DNA from: Sphingopyxis macrogoltabida
Lineage (GTDB): Bacteria > Pseudomonadota > Alphaproteobacteria > Sphingomonadales > Sphingomonadaceae
DNA: 64,000 bases
Direction of reading: 5' to 3'
NCBI GenBank assembly: GCA_003241685.1
Contig: QFPJ01000001.1
Span: 87,936 to 151,935 of the forward strand
The position numbers and the translations under genes are program-made. The notes beneath the pieces are model-generated. The model saw only the letters and a program-made list of their open reading frames with translations. It did not search any database and had not been told where the DNA came from. Shown here piece after piece: positions 1 to 8,302 of the stretch (positions within the stretch are counted from its first letter, which is position 1; each line of letters opens with the position of its first letter).

Positions 1-408
1 CACGAAACCCGTTCCGGCGACAAAGCTTGCCGCGACGGGATAGCCCAGCGCCAGCCCGACCAGGATCAGCAGCGCGATGGCGCCGCCGACCTGTGCCGCG
101 CCCAGCCCGAAAATCTCGCCGCGCATCGCCCACAACCGCGACGGCTGCATCTCCAGCCCGATGATGAACAGGAACATCACGACGCCCAGTTCGGCGACGT
201 GCAGGATCGTCTGGGCGTCCGAAAAAAGCCCGATGCCGAACGGCCCGATCGCAAGGCCGGCAGCCAGATAGCCCAGCACCGACCCCAGCCCCAGCCGCTT
301 GAACAGCGGCACCGCGATCACGGCGGCGCCCAGCAGCACGACGATCGGCACCAGGTCGAATCCGTGCGCGGCAGCCTCGGCGGCATGCGTTGCGGTGTCT
401 GCGGCCAT
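1..408 (-). CDS. CPA2-family cation:proton antiporter, N-terminal part (runs off window start)
   Basis: Translating the minus strand from an ATG at 408 gives an open frame to base 1. It starts MAADTATHAAEAAAHGFDLV and continues into membrane segments containing LFKRLGLGSVLGYLAAGL and an FIIGLEMQPSRLW stretch. This is the N-terminus of the KefB/KefC-type Na+/H+ or K+/H+ exchanger family, which exchanges monovalent cations for protons across the inner membrane. The 136 residues seen hold about four hydrophobic segments. The rest of the exchanger and any TrkA-N domain lie outside the window. A full-length paralogue lies at 46362-48260 and matches it closely in these segments. Confidence 0.85.
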   Translation of the reverse strand, partial: MAADTATHAAEAAAHGFDLVPIVVLLGAAVIAVPLFKRLGLGSVLGYLAAGLAIGPFGIGLFSDAQTILHVAELGVVMFLFIIGLEMQPSRLWAMRGEIFGLGAAQVGGAIALLILVGLALGYPVAASFVAGTGFV

Positions 409-500
409 TTGTCCCCCTGCGTGTCCCTGTTCGAGAATCACGATCTAGAACATGCGGGCAAGGACCGCCAGCGGCAGGGACCGAAGGAACCCGGCGGCGA

Positions 501-1880
501 TCAGCATTCGACGACGCTGACCGCCAGTCCGCCCTTCGACGTTTCCTTATATTTGTCGCGCATGTCGCGGCCCGTCTGGAGCATCGTCGCGATTACCGTG
601 TCGAGGCTGACGACATGCGTGCCGTCGCCGATCATCGCGATGCGGCTCGCGTCGATCGCCTTGATCGCGCCCATCGCATTGCGTTCGATGCACGGGATCT
701 GCACCAGCCCGCCGATCGGGTCGCAGGTGAGGCCGAGGTTATGCTCCATGCCGATCTCGGCGGCATTTTCGACCTGCGCGTTGGTGCCGCCCAGCGCCGC
801 GGTCAGCCCCGCCGCCGCCATCGAACAGGCGACGCCGACCTCGCCCTGGCAGCCGACCTCGGCGCCCGAGATGCTGGCGTTGCGCTTGTAAAGCGCCCCG
901 ACCGCACCCGCGGCGAGCAGGAAGGTGCGCACGCCCGCCGCATCGCCGCGATAGCTGCGCCGGTAATAGCGGATGACCGCCGGGATGATCCCGGCCGCGC
1001 CGTTGGTCGGCGCGGTGACGACGCGGCCGCCCGCGGCATTTTCCTCATTCACCGCCATCGCCCACAGGTTGATCCAGTCCATCATCGCCATCGGATCGGA
1101 CAAATTGGCTTCGTAGCGGGCGCGAATGTCGGCGGCGATCTGGGGCGCGCGGCGACGGACCTTCAGCCCGCCGGGCAGGATGCCGCTGCTCGAACAGCCA
1201 GCGTCGATCGACGCGTCCATCGCCGCCGCGACCGCGTCCAGCCCCGCCTCGACCTCTTCGAGACCGCGATGCGCCAGTTCATTTTCCAGCATCATCCGGG
1301 CGATGCTCTTGCCCGATGCGGCGCCCATTTCGATCAGGTCGGCGCCCGAGGTGAAGGGGAAAGGCAGATCGACCTCGTCCTCGGCGCCGCGGCTGTTGCG
1401 CCCGGCCTCATCCTCGTCGACCACGAAGCCGCCGCCGATCGAAAAATACATGCGCTTGACCAGAATTTCGCCCTCGCCGTCGCGCGCGGTGAAACTCAGC
1501 GCATTGGTGTGAAAGGGCTGGCGCTGGCGCATCTGGAACTTGAGGTCGCGCTTCGGTTGAAAACGGACGCGCACGCGCCCGAGCAGATAGAGCGCCCCCT
1601 CGGTCTCCGCCCGCGCCCAATGCGCCTGAATCGCGGCAAGGCTGGTCGAGGCGGGAATCTCGCCCGCCAGCCCGGCGACGAGCGCGGTGTCCGACGCGTG
1701 TCCCTTGCCGGTCAGCGCGAGCGATCCGTAAAGATCCGCCTCGACATGCGCCGTCCGCTCCAGCAGCCCCTGCGCATCGAGCCACAGCCCGAAGCGGCGT
1801 CCCGCGACCATCGGCCCCACGGTATGCGAGCTGGAAGGGCCAACGCCGATCTTGAAAAGTTCGAACAGGCTGATCGTCAT
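501..1880 (-). CDS. sdaA: L-serine ammonia-lyase, single-chain, iron-sulphur type
   Basis: Deaminates L-serine to pyruvate and ammonia in the cytoplasm using a [4Fe-4S] cluster. The 459-residue protein has the usual single-chain length. The N-terminal part carries the GPSSSHT motif (14-20) and the C-terminal catalytic part carries CSSSGILPGG (229-238). Candidate cluster ligands are Cys344, Cys386 and Cys397. The protein ends in Cys459. In characterised bacterial type-2 serine dehydratases the C-terminal Cys folds into the active site as a fourth iron ligand, so the same tail-in-mouth arrangement is likely here. The gene stands alone. A palindromic repeat pair lies upstream between it and sodB. 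Confidence 0.95.
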   Translation of the reverse strand: MTISLFELFKIGVGPSSSHTVGPMVAGRRFGLWLDAQGLLERTAHVEADLYGSLALTGKGHASDTALVAGLAGEIPASTSLAAIQAHWARAETEGALYLLGRVRVRFQPKRDLKFQMRQRQPFHTNALSFTARDGEGEILVKRMYFSIGGGFVVDEDEAGRNSRGAEDEVDLPFPFTSGADLIEMGAASGKSIARMMLENELAHRGLEEVEAGLDAVAAAMDASIDAGCSSSGILPGGLKVRRRAPQIAADIRARYEANLSDPMAMMDWINLWAMAVNEENAAGGRVVTAPTNGAAGIIPAVIRYYRRSYRGDAAGVRTFLLAAGAVGALYKRNASISGAEVGCQGEVGVACSMAAAGLTAALGGTNAQVENAAEIGMEHNLGLTCDPIGGLVQIPCIERNAMGAIKAIDASRIAMIGDGTHVVSLDTVIATMLQTGRDMRDKYKETSKGGLAVSVVEC

Positions 1881-1940
1881 GACGCGCCTATAGGCGAGGA
1901 AATAGCCTTATGACAGAAGCCAATGCCTTGACGTCTAAAG

Positions 1941-2034
1941 CCGCGTGCCCCCGCGAAGGCGGGGGTCCATCATCCATGGGCGAAAGATAGCACCGACCGA
2001 AGATGGGTCCCCGCCTTCGCGGGGACACACGGCT
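1941..2034. repeat. family A palindromic repeat pair
   Basis: Two inverted copies of a short unit with core CCCCGCGAAGGCGGGG face each other across about 40 bases. Each copy is itself an imperfect palindrome, so the whole can fold into a long hairpin. It fills the gap between sodB and sdaA. Related copies lie at 2772, 18921, 49276, 51648 and 58032. Confidence 0.85.
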
Positions 2035-2051
2035 TCTTCTTTGACAGGAAA

Positions 2052-2666
2052 TTACGCCGGATAGGTCCAGGTACCGTCGCGCGCCAGATTCTCGGCGGCG
2101 AAGTCCCAGTTGAGCAGTTCGTCGACCACCGCGCCGACATAGTCCGGACGGACATTCTTGCGGTCGATGTAATAGGCATGTTCCCACACGTCGATGACGA
2201 GCAGCGGCTTGATCCCCGCCGTCAGTTCGGTGCCGGCGTCATGCGTGTCGGTGACCGACAGCTTGCCGTCCTTGGCCACGAGCCAGGCCCAGCCCGACGC
2301 GAAATGGTTGACCGCCGTATCCTTCAGCTTCTTCTTCAGCTCATCGAGCGATCCGAAGTCGCGATCGATCGCCGCCGCCAGATCGCCGGCGGGCTCGGTC
2401 TTGGTCGGCGACAGGCTTTCCCAATAAAAAGCGTGGTTCCACGACTGCGCCGAATTGTTGAACAGGCCCTTGTTGCCCGATCCTTCGGCATGGTGGACGA
2501 TTTCCTCCAGGCTCTTGTCGGCGAGTTCGGTGCCCTCGATCGCGGCATTGACCTTGTCGACATAGGTTTTGTGATGCTTGCCATGGTGCGTCGCCAGCGT
2601 CTCGGCCGAGATATGGGGGGCCAGCGCATCCTGTGCGTAAGGCAGCGGCGGAAAAGCGATCGTCAT
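2052..2666 (-). CDS. sodB: Superoxide dismutase, Fe (Fe/Mn family)
   Basis: Converts superoxide to hydrogen peroxide and oxygen in the cytoplasm. The 204 residues match the family length. Metal ligands are visible as His27 in the ATHHGKHH stretch, His78 in SWNHAFYW, and the Asp and His of DVWEHAYY near residue 165. The N-terminal helical and C-terminal alpha/beta domains are complete. An AGGAGA-like ribosome site precedes the ATG. The iron form is inferred from overall similarity to SodB proteins, and metal use cannot be proved from sequence. No signal peptide is seen. It appears monocistronic, with repeat pairs on both sides. Confidence 0.95.
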   Translation of the reverse strand: MTIAFPPLPYAQDALAPHISAETLATHHGKHHKTYVDKVNAAIEGTELADKSLEEIVHHAEGSGNKGLFNNSAQSWNHAFYWESLSPTKTEPAGDLAAAIDRDFGSLDELKKKLKDTAVNHFASGWAWLVAKDGKLSVTDTHDAGTELTAGIKPLLVIDVWEHAYYIDRKNVRPDYVGAVVDELLNWDFAAENLARDGTWTYPA

Positions 2667-2771
2667 GGCAGTCTCCTTTTTTGTCGGTTCGGGCGTCTAA
2701 CTCGGTATCTTGCCCGTGAGTTGCAACCCCGTGACGCGGAAATTTTGTCTAAACCGCCGCGCATAAATGCT

Positions 2772-2863
2772 GCGTATCCCCGCGAAGGCGGGCCCCCATC
2801 TTCCGCCGGCTCGAAATGGCCCCAACCGGATATGCCGCCCGCCTTCCGGGGGACACGCTCCCA
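2772..2863. repeat. family A palindromic repeat pair
   Basis: An inverted pair of the CCCCGCGAAGGCGGG unit lies between the sodB promoter region and the 3' end of the ligase gene. The right copy is degenerate (CCCGCCTTCCGGGGG). It ends about 10 bases before the ligase stop codon, so it may act as a transcript 3'-end structure for the repair operon. Confidence 0.75.
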
Positions 2864-2872
2864 TTCGGCGCG

Positions 2873-4537
2873 TCACGTCACCATCGCCTGCAACGTGGCG
2901 ATCCGGTCGGCTTCCTCCGCCGGCTTGTCGCGCCGGATCCGCGCAATGCGCGGGAAGCGCATCGCCAGACCCGATTTGTGCCGCTTCGACGCATGGATCG
3001 AATCGAACGCCACCTCCAGCACCAGCGACTTTTCGACTTCGCGCACCGGGCCGAAACGGTTCAGCGTGTTATCGCGCACGAACTTGTCGAGCCATTTCAG
3101 CTCCTCGTCGGTGAAACCCGAATAGGCTTTCCCCACCGGCAGCAGTTCGCCCGCATCCGACCAGCAGCCGAAGGTATAGTCCGAATAGAAACTCGCCCGC
3201 CGTCCGTTGCCGCGCTGCGCATACATCATCACGCAATCGGCGGTCAGCGGGTCGCGCTTCCATTTATACCACAGCCCCGCGCGCCGGCCCGCGACATAGG
3301 GCGCATCGCGACGCTTCAGCATCACGCCTTCAATCGCGGCATCGCGCGCGCCCGCCCGGCGTTCGGCAAGATCGTCGAAGCCGGTCGCGTCGATCACCTG
3401 CGACAGATCGAAATGGCTGTCCGCCAGGCGCGGCACGAACGCCTCCAGCAGCCGCCGCCGCTCGCTCCACGGCAGGCCGCGCAAATCCTCGCCATCGACA
3501 GCGAGAAGATCATATACACGGACGAAGGCCGGATAATCGACCAGCATCTTCTTCGACACCGTCTTGCGCCCCAGCCGCTGCTGGAGCGCGTTGAAACTGG
3601 CCGCTTCGCCGCCCTGTGCATCGCCGCGCACCAGCAGTTCGCCGTCGATCACCGCGTCCTGATCGAAGGCGGCGACCAGTTCGGGAAAGGCGCCGCTGAT
3701 CTCTTCGCCGCCGCGGCTGTAGATGCGCGTCTCGCCGCTGCCCCCACGACCGGCCCGCACGATCTGGACGCGAATGCCGTCCCATTTCCATTCGGCGGCA
3801 TAATCGGCTAGGTCCACCGTGGCGTCGTCCAGCGGATGCGCGAGCATGAACGGCCGAAAGAAGGCGACGTCGGCCAGGTCGGGCCGCTCCGCCCGGCCCT
3901 CTCCCCACGCGAACAGCGGTTCATAAGGCGGCGGGATCGCGTGCCACAGTTCCTCGACATCGTCGACCGGCACGTCGAACGCCTGCGCGAACGCCTGTTT
4001 CGCCAGCCGCGCCGACACGCCGACACGCATCCCGCCGAGCGCCAGTTTGAGCAGCGCATAACGCCCGTCGGCGTCGAGCCGGTCGAGCAGCGATGCGACG
4101 ACCGCGGGGGCATCGCTGCGGCTGGTGGCAGCGAGCGCATCGACGGCGTCGGAGACGCTCAGTCCCCCCTCGCCTTCAGGGGAGGGGCCAGGGGTGGGGG
4201 CTGTCGCGTTTGCACCAAGGCCGCTGCCCCCCACCCCAACCTTTCCCCCGAAGGCGAGGGGCTTATTTTCCGGCCACAGCAGCGCCGCCGTCTCGGCCGT
4301 ATCGCCGACGAAATGGCGCGACAGGCGAAACAATTCCTCGTCGACGCGGGTCGCGAGCAACGCGCGCACCGTCCCCGCCTTCACCGCCGGAAAATCGAGC
4401 GCCTCGGTCAGTGCGGCAAGCGCCCAGCCGCGATCGGGGTCGGGCGCATGCCGCAGATAATCGACGATCAGGGCAAGCTTGCTGTTGCGCGAACGCGTGT
4501 AGATCAGCCGGTCGATCAGGGCGGCGAAACGCTTCAC
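2873..4537 (-). CDS. ATP-dependent DNA ligase with N-terminal DNA-binding domain
   Basis: Seals nicks in DNA using ATP. The 554-residue protein has an N-terminal DNA-binding domain (about 1-215), then an adenylation domain with motif I EWKWDG (Lys251 is the AMP acceptor), a motif III-like YSRGGEEISG, motif IV EGVMLKRR and motif V WYKWKRDPL, and a C-terminal OB fold. The start is a GTG at 4537 that overlaps the exonuclease stop in a GTGA. An upstream open frame exists but lies inside the exonuclease gene. This is the bacterial LigB-like class that travels with the neighbouring exonuclease, not the LigD end-joining class. Residues of about 95-127 are a Gly/Pro-rich stretch encoded by a palindromic element (4165-4261), probably a loop in the DNA-binding domain. 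It is last in the four-gene operon. Confidence 0.93.
   Translation of the reverse strand: MKRFAALIDRLIYTRSRNSKLALIVDYLRHAPDPDRGWALAALTEALDFPAVKAGTVRALLATRVDEELFRLSRHFVGDTAETAALLWPENKPLAFGGKVGVGGSGLGANATAPTPGPSPEGEGGLSVSDAVDALAATSRSDAPAVVASLLDRLDADGRYALLKLALGGMRVGVSARLAKQAFAQAFDVPVDDVEELWHAIPPPYEPLFAWGEGRAERPDLADVAFFRPFMLAHPLDDATVDLADYAAEWKWDGIRVQIVRAGRGGSGETRIYSRGGEEISGAFPELVAAFDQDAVIDGELLVRGDAQGGEAASFNALQQRLGRKTVSKKMLVDYPAFVRVYDLLAVDGEDLRGLPWSERRRLLEAFVPRLADSHFDLSQVIDATGFDDLAERRAGARDAAIEGVMLKRRDAPYVAGRRAGLWYKWKRDPLTADCVMMYAQRGNGRRASFYSDYTFGCWSDAGELLPVGKAYSGFTDEELKWLDKFVRDNTLNRFGPVREVEKSLVLEVAFDSIHASKRHKSGLAMRFPRIARIRRDKPAEEADRIATLQAMVT
4165..4261. repeat. palindromic element inserted in frame inside the ligase gene
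   Basis: Two inverted arms, CCCCTCGCCTTCAGGGGAGG at the left and a matching arm ending CCCCCGAAGGCGAGGGG at the right, flank about 27 bases. On the coding strand the left arm reads as PTPGPSPEGEG. The reading frame stays open through the element, which adds roughly 33 residues between helices of the N-terminal domain. Its core resembles family A but it is longer and richer in C/G runs. Confidence 0.8.
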
Positions 4538-5547
4538 GCCTCTTCCTCCAGATCGCGGCCGACCAGGTGCAACGCGCGCGCCTTGCGCTGCGTCAGTTCG
4601 CACCAGCGCAGCAGGCCGTCCTCGCTGCCGTGGGTGATCCAGCTTTCCTTCGGGTTCACATCCTCGATCGTCGCGGTCAGTTCGTCCCAATCGGCATGGT
4701 CCGAAATGACCAGCGGCAGTTCGACCATCCGCTGGCGCGCGCGCTGGCGCACCCGCATCCAGCCCGACGCCATCGCGGTCACCGGATCGGGCAGCCGCCG
4801 CGACCAGCGGTCGTTGAGTGCGGAGGGCGGCGCCAGCACGATCCGGCCCGCCATCTCCGCCTTGTCGGTTTCGCTGACCAGCCGCAATTCGCCCAGATCG
4901 ACGCCATGCGCCGCATAGAGCGCGCACATGCGTTCCAGCGCGCCGTGAAGGTAAATGGGCGTCGCCCACCCCGCGCCGCGCAGTTCGGCGATCACGCGCT
5001 GCGCCTTGCCCAGCGCATAAGCACCGACGAGCACCGCGCGGTCGGGTTCGGCGCGCACCGCGCCGATCAGCTTCGCAATCTCCTCGCCCGTCGGCGGGTG
5101 GCGGAACACCGGCAGACCAAAGGTCGCCTCGGTGATGAAGATGTCGCACGGCACCACCTCGAATGGCGCGCAGGTCGGATCGGCCCGCCGCTTGTAATCG
5201 CCGGTGATGACGATCCGCTCGCCCGCATATTCCATCAATATCTGCGCGCTGCCCAGAACATGCCCCGCGGGATGAAAGCTGAACCGCACCCCGCCGCGCT
5301 CGAACCCGTCGCCATAGACGAAGGCCCGGTTATGGCTCGCCTCGGCATCGACGCCATAGCGCAGCGCCATGATCGCCAGCGTCTCGGGCGTCGCGAAGAC
5401 CGCGCCGTGACCGCTGCGCGCATGGTCGGCATGGCCATGCGTCACCGCGGCGCGCTCGACGGGACGCGACGGGTCGATCCACAGGTCGGCGGGCTTGACA
5501 TATAGGCCGCTCGGATGCGGCTCGATCCAGGTCTTCGTCCTCGCCAT
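4534..5547 (-). CDS. Ligase-associated DNA exonuclease, MBL-fold/beta-CASP type
   Basis: A 337-residue metallo-beta-lactamase-fold nuclease of the family often called 'mRNA 3'-end processing factor-like' or 'putative exonuclease, DNA ligase-associated'. Metal-binding motifs seen are THGHADH, a later HPAGHVLGS, ITGDYKRR (Asp ligand) and ISDHADWDEL in the C-terminal part. The family is thought to trim DNA ends before ligation. Its start overlaps the stop of the upstream UdgX gene by one base (TGATG), and its stop overlaps the ligase GTG start, so expression of all three is coupled. The helicase Lhr, which accompanies this pair in many bacteria, is absent here. Confidence 0.92.
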   Translation of the reverse strand: MARTKTWIEPHPSGLYVKPADLWIDPSRPVERAAVTHGHADHARSGHGAVFATPETLAIMALRYGVDAEASHNRAFVYGDGFERGGVRFSFHPAGHVLGSAQILMEYAGERIVITGDYKRRADPTCAPFEVVPCDIFITEATFGLPVFRHPPTGEEIAKLIGAVRAEPDRAVLVGAYALGKAQRVIAELRGAGWATPIYLHGALERMCALYAAHGVDLGELRLVSETDKAEMAGRIVLAPPSALNDRWSRRLPDPVTAMASGWMRVRQRARQRMVELPLVISDHADWDELTATIEDVNPKESWITHGSEDGLLRWCELTQRKARALHLVGRDLEEEA

Positions 5548-6998
5548 CAGGCCGCGAGCGTCCGCGCGCGGACCAGGTCGGCGACGAAGGCCTTGCGCTC
5601 TTCGGCGGCGCGCGCGCGGTCGGGCAGCCGCAGCAGGAACGACGGATGGATCGTCGCGACCAGTTTCGTTCCGCCCTCCAGTTCATGCACCATCCCGCGC
5701 ATCGACGCGATGCTTGCGCTCTTCCCCGTCACCCCGCGCAGCGCGCTCGCGCCCAGCGTGACGATGATGTCGGGCCGGACCAGCGCCCGCTCCTTGTCGA
5801 GCCACCAGCGGCATATGTCGATTTCGCCCGCCGTCGGATTCTGGTGCAGGCGCCGCTTGCCGCGCGGTTCGAACTTGAAATGCTTGACGGCGTTGGTGAG
5901 GAACAGGCTGCGGCGGTCGATGTTCGCCTCGTCGAGCGCGGCATCCAGAACCTGTCCCGCCGGCCCGACGAAAGGCCGCCCCTGCAGATCCTCCTGATCG
6001 CCGGGCTGTTCGCCGACCAGCATGACGCGCGCGCCTTGCGGCCCTTCGCCCGCGACGCCCTGGGTCGCATGGCAGGCGAGCGGACAGCGTGTGCAGCGAT
6101 CAACCGCGCGCGCCAGGTCGTCCAGCGTCTTCACATCATCGTCGAGGGCGAGTTCATCGGGCACGCGCGTCCGCCATTTATCGGTCAACGGGTTTGCCAG
6201 AGAAACGGCCGTTTCGCGCATGCGTTCCACCCGCGCCCCGGCGCCCGCGATCAGCGGCGCTATATCCTGCGCCTCGGGCAGATTCTTCCAATATTTCTTC
6301 GGCATCTCGGCGCGCATCGCCGCCACCTTCACGCGCGCCGGATTGAAGATCGCGCCATAATAGGTGCGCCATTGATCCTCGACGATGTCGCTGTCCGGCA
6401 CCTCCTCCTTCGTCCCGCCGGGTCCGTAAGTCAGCTTTCCATCCTGCCAGATCGCGCGCGCGTCGGGCGTCACGATCGCCCAGTCCATGCCGGTAAAGCG
6501 CCGCTGGAAAAAAGGCGCGGTCAATCGCAAAATCCGGTGCGACGGCTCGAACCACGCCGCGAACCGCTCCCGCCCCGCCGCCTCGCCGATGCGCCGGAAC
6601 CGTACGAAGGCGTGCATCTTGTGCACGTCGCGGCGGATCGCCTTGTCCGCCCCGCGCAGCCAGTTAATTTCCGCATCGGTCGTCCGGGCGAGCACGCGCC
6701 GGTCGCCCAGCGCGCGCCACATGATCCGGTAAAGCCGGGCCGGCACCTCGGGATCGCGGTGGCAGATGACGCGGTCGGCGATTTCGACCAGTTCGCGCGG
6801 CAGGCTAAACGCGTTCGCAGGCGCAGAGGGCGGCGCGGGCGCGGGCGCCGCCGCAACCGCATCGCCGAACAGCGACGGACCTTCTTCGCTGCCGCGCCAG
6901 TCTATCTCGTCCGGCGCAATGCCCGCTGCCAGCAGTCCGCGCGCGGCGCGCCGCCACTCGGCAAAATCACCGGGCGCCTTCAGGATCACTTCCCTCAT
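5547..6998 (-). CDS. DUF4130 - UdgX fusion, uracil-DNA crosslinking/glycosylase protein
   Basis: A 483-residue two-domain protein. Residues of about 1-240 form the DUF4130 (radical-SAM-linked) domain. Residues of about 290-480 are a family-4-like uracil-DNA glycosylase of the UdgX type, with Fe-S cysteines C302 and C305 (RCTRCPLAC), the GEQPGDQED motif (329-337), the KRRLH loop (381-385) and the TIHPS motif (449-453). In characterised UdgX the His of the KRRIH loop bonds covalently to the abasic sugar after excising uracil, so His385 is the expected crosslinking residue. The ATG at 6998 overlaps the radical SAM gene stop (ATGA). It is the second gene of the repair operon, and a low-complexity Ala/Pro linker lies near residues 48-62. 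Confidence 0.93.
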   Translation of the reverse strand: MREVILKAPGDFAEWRRAARGLLAAGIAPDEIDWRGSEEGPSLFGDAVAAAPAPAPPSAPANAFSLPRELVEIADRVICHRDPEVPARLYRIMWRALGDRRVLARTTDAEINWLRGADKAIRRDVHKMHAFVRFRRIGEAAGRERFAAWFEPSHRILRLTAPFFQRRFTGMDWAIVTPDARAIWQDGKLTYGPGGTKEEVPDSDIVEDQWRTYYGAIFNPARVKVAAMRAEMPKKYWKNLPEAQDIAPLIAGAGARVERMRETAVSLANPLTDKWRTRVPDELALDDDVKTLDDLARAVDRCTRCPLACHATQGVAGEGPQGARVMLVGEQPGDQEDLQGRPFVGPAGQVLDAALDEANIDRRSLFLTNAVKHFKFEPRGKRRLHQNPTAGEIDICRWWLDKERALVRPDIIVTLGASALRGVTGKSASIASMRGMVHELEGGTKLVATIHPSFLLRLPDRARAAEERKAFVADLVRARTLAA

Positions 6999-8245
6999 AG
7001 CGCCAGCGACAATTGCTCGGGGGGCGGCGCGAACCGGGCGCGCAGGTCGGCACCGTCGGTCAGCTTGCCGGGCTGCCAGTCGGGCGTGACGATGAACGGC
7101 AAAAGCTTCTTGACCGACGCCGTCACCTTGGCGAGATCGCCGAGCCGCAACTTTCCCAATCGCCGTGCCGCGACGATCCGATCGACCGCGCGCGTGCCCA
7201 GTCCCGGCACGCGCAACAGCATCTCGCGCGGCGCACGGTTGATATCGACCGGAAAAGCCTCGCGCCGCTGAAGCGCCCAGGCCAGCTTGGGATCGATCGA
7301 CAGGTCGAGCATGCCGTCCTGCGCGCCCTCCATGATCTCGCCCTGTTCGAAACCATAGAAGCGCAGCAACCAGTCGGCCTGATACAATCGGTGTTCGCGC
7401 ATCAGCGGCGGCCGCACCGGCGGCAGATCGCGGCTGGCATCGGGGATCGGGCTGTAAGCCGAATAATAGACGCGGCGCAGGCGATAGCCCGAATAGAGAT
7501 TGGTCGCGGTCCGCAATATATCGCCGTCGCGGGCGGCATCGGCGCCGACGATCATCTGCGTCGACTGGCCCGCCGGGGCAAAGCGCGGCGGCCGCGCCTT
7601 GCCGATCAACCGACTTTTCGCGGCGTCGACGACATCGGCCTCGCGCGTGCGGACTGACGCCATTGTCTTGCGGATCGTCGCCGGTTTCTTCTCGGGCGCG
7701 AAGCTCGCCAGCCCGGCCTCGGTCGGCAATTCGACATTGGTGGACAACCGATCCGCGTACAGCCCCGCGAGCGCGATCAGCGCCGGATCGGCGCCCGCGA
7801 TCGTCTTCAGGTGGATATATCCCTGAAAATAATGTTCCTCGCGCAAGATTCGCGCAACTTCGACGATCTGTTCCATCGTATGGTCTTCGGACCGGATGAT
7901 GCCCGACGACAGGAACAGCCCCTCGATATAATTGCGCCTGTAGAAATCGAGCGTGAGGCCGGCCACCTCCTGCGGACTGAAACGCGCGCGCCGCACGTTG
8001 CTGGACGCGCGATTGATGCAGAAGCGGCAGTCGTAAATGCAGAAATTGGTGAGCAATATCTTGAGCAGCGAGATGCAGCGGCCGTCGGGCGCATAGCTGT
8101 GACAGATGCCCATGCCCTCGGTCGAACCGATCCCGCCCGTGCCCATCGAATCGCGCTTGACCGTACCGGACGATGCGCACGACGCGTCATATTTGGCGGC
8201 GTCCGCCAGAATATGGAGCTTTTGCAAGATCGTTCGCCCGGCCAT
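6995..8245 (-). CDS. Putative DNA modification/repair radical SAM protein
   Basis: A 416-residue radical SAM enzyme of the family always linked to UdgX/DUF4130. The cluster motif is C69-x3-C73-x2-C76 (NFCIYDCRFC). A C-terminal helix-hairpin-helix (NRAPREMLLRVPGLGTRAVD) implies DNA contact. Its reaction is unknown. I chose the ATG at 8245 (MAGRTILQKL) over one 36 bases upstream for three reasons. The family begins with this LQKLHILADAAKYDASC block. An AGGAC ribosome site precedes it. The longer form would place the LexA box inside coding sequence. First gene of the operon. Confidence 0.9.
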   Translation of the reverse strand: MAGRTILQKLHILADAAKYDASCASSGTVKRDSMGTGGIGSTEGMGICHSYAPDGRCISLLKILLTNFCIYDCRFCINRASSNVRRARFSPQEVAGLTLDFYRRNYIEGLFLSSGIIRSEDHTMEQIVEVARILREEHYFQGYIHLKTIAGADPALIALAGLYADRLSTNVELPTEAGLASFAPEKKPATIRKTMASVRTREADVVDAAKSRLIGKARPPRFAPAGQSTQMIVGADAARDGDILRTATNLYSGYRLRRVYYSAYSPIPDASRDLPPVRPPLMREHRLYQADWLLRFYGFEQGEIMEGAQDGMLDLSIDPKLAWALQRREAFPVDINRAPREMLLRVPGLGTRAVDRIVAARRLGKLRLGDLAKVTASVKKLLPFIVTPDWQPGKLTDGADLRARFAPPPEQLSLAL

Positions 8246-8264
8246 CCGTCCTGCATAGCACGGC

Positions 8265-8279
8265 GAACAAATAAAGAAC
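8265..8279 (-). promoter_or_regulatory. LexA (SOS) box upstream of the repair operon
   Basis: The minus strand reads GTTC-TTTATTT-GTTC, an exact match to the alphaproteobacterial LexA operator GTTC-N7-GTTC. It ends 20 bases before the ATG at 8245. The spacer is AT-only in a region otherwise rich in GC, as expected for an operator overlapping a promoter. It predicts DNA-damage induction of all four repair genes. Confidence 0.8.
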
Positions 8280-8302
8280 AAACCTGTGTTAAGATGTCCG
8301 GT

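Noticed and set aside
3976..3996. GAAC repeats resembling a LexA box inside the ligase gene
   Set aside because: The spacing is eight bases, not seven, and it lies in coding sequence.
2873..5149. A single 758-residue frame covering the ligase and part of the exonuclease region
   Set aside because: The first 204 codons are the antisense-frame shadow of the exonuclease gene. The ligase family starts at the GTG at 4537 with a GTGA overlap.
5547..8180. An 877-residue fused radical SAM-UdgX reading frame
   Set aside because: The upstream part is a shadow of the radical SAM gene in another frame. The UdgX start at 6998 has an ATGA overlap, and the domain begins there.
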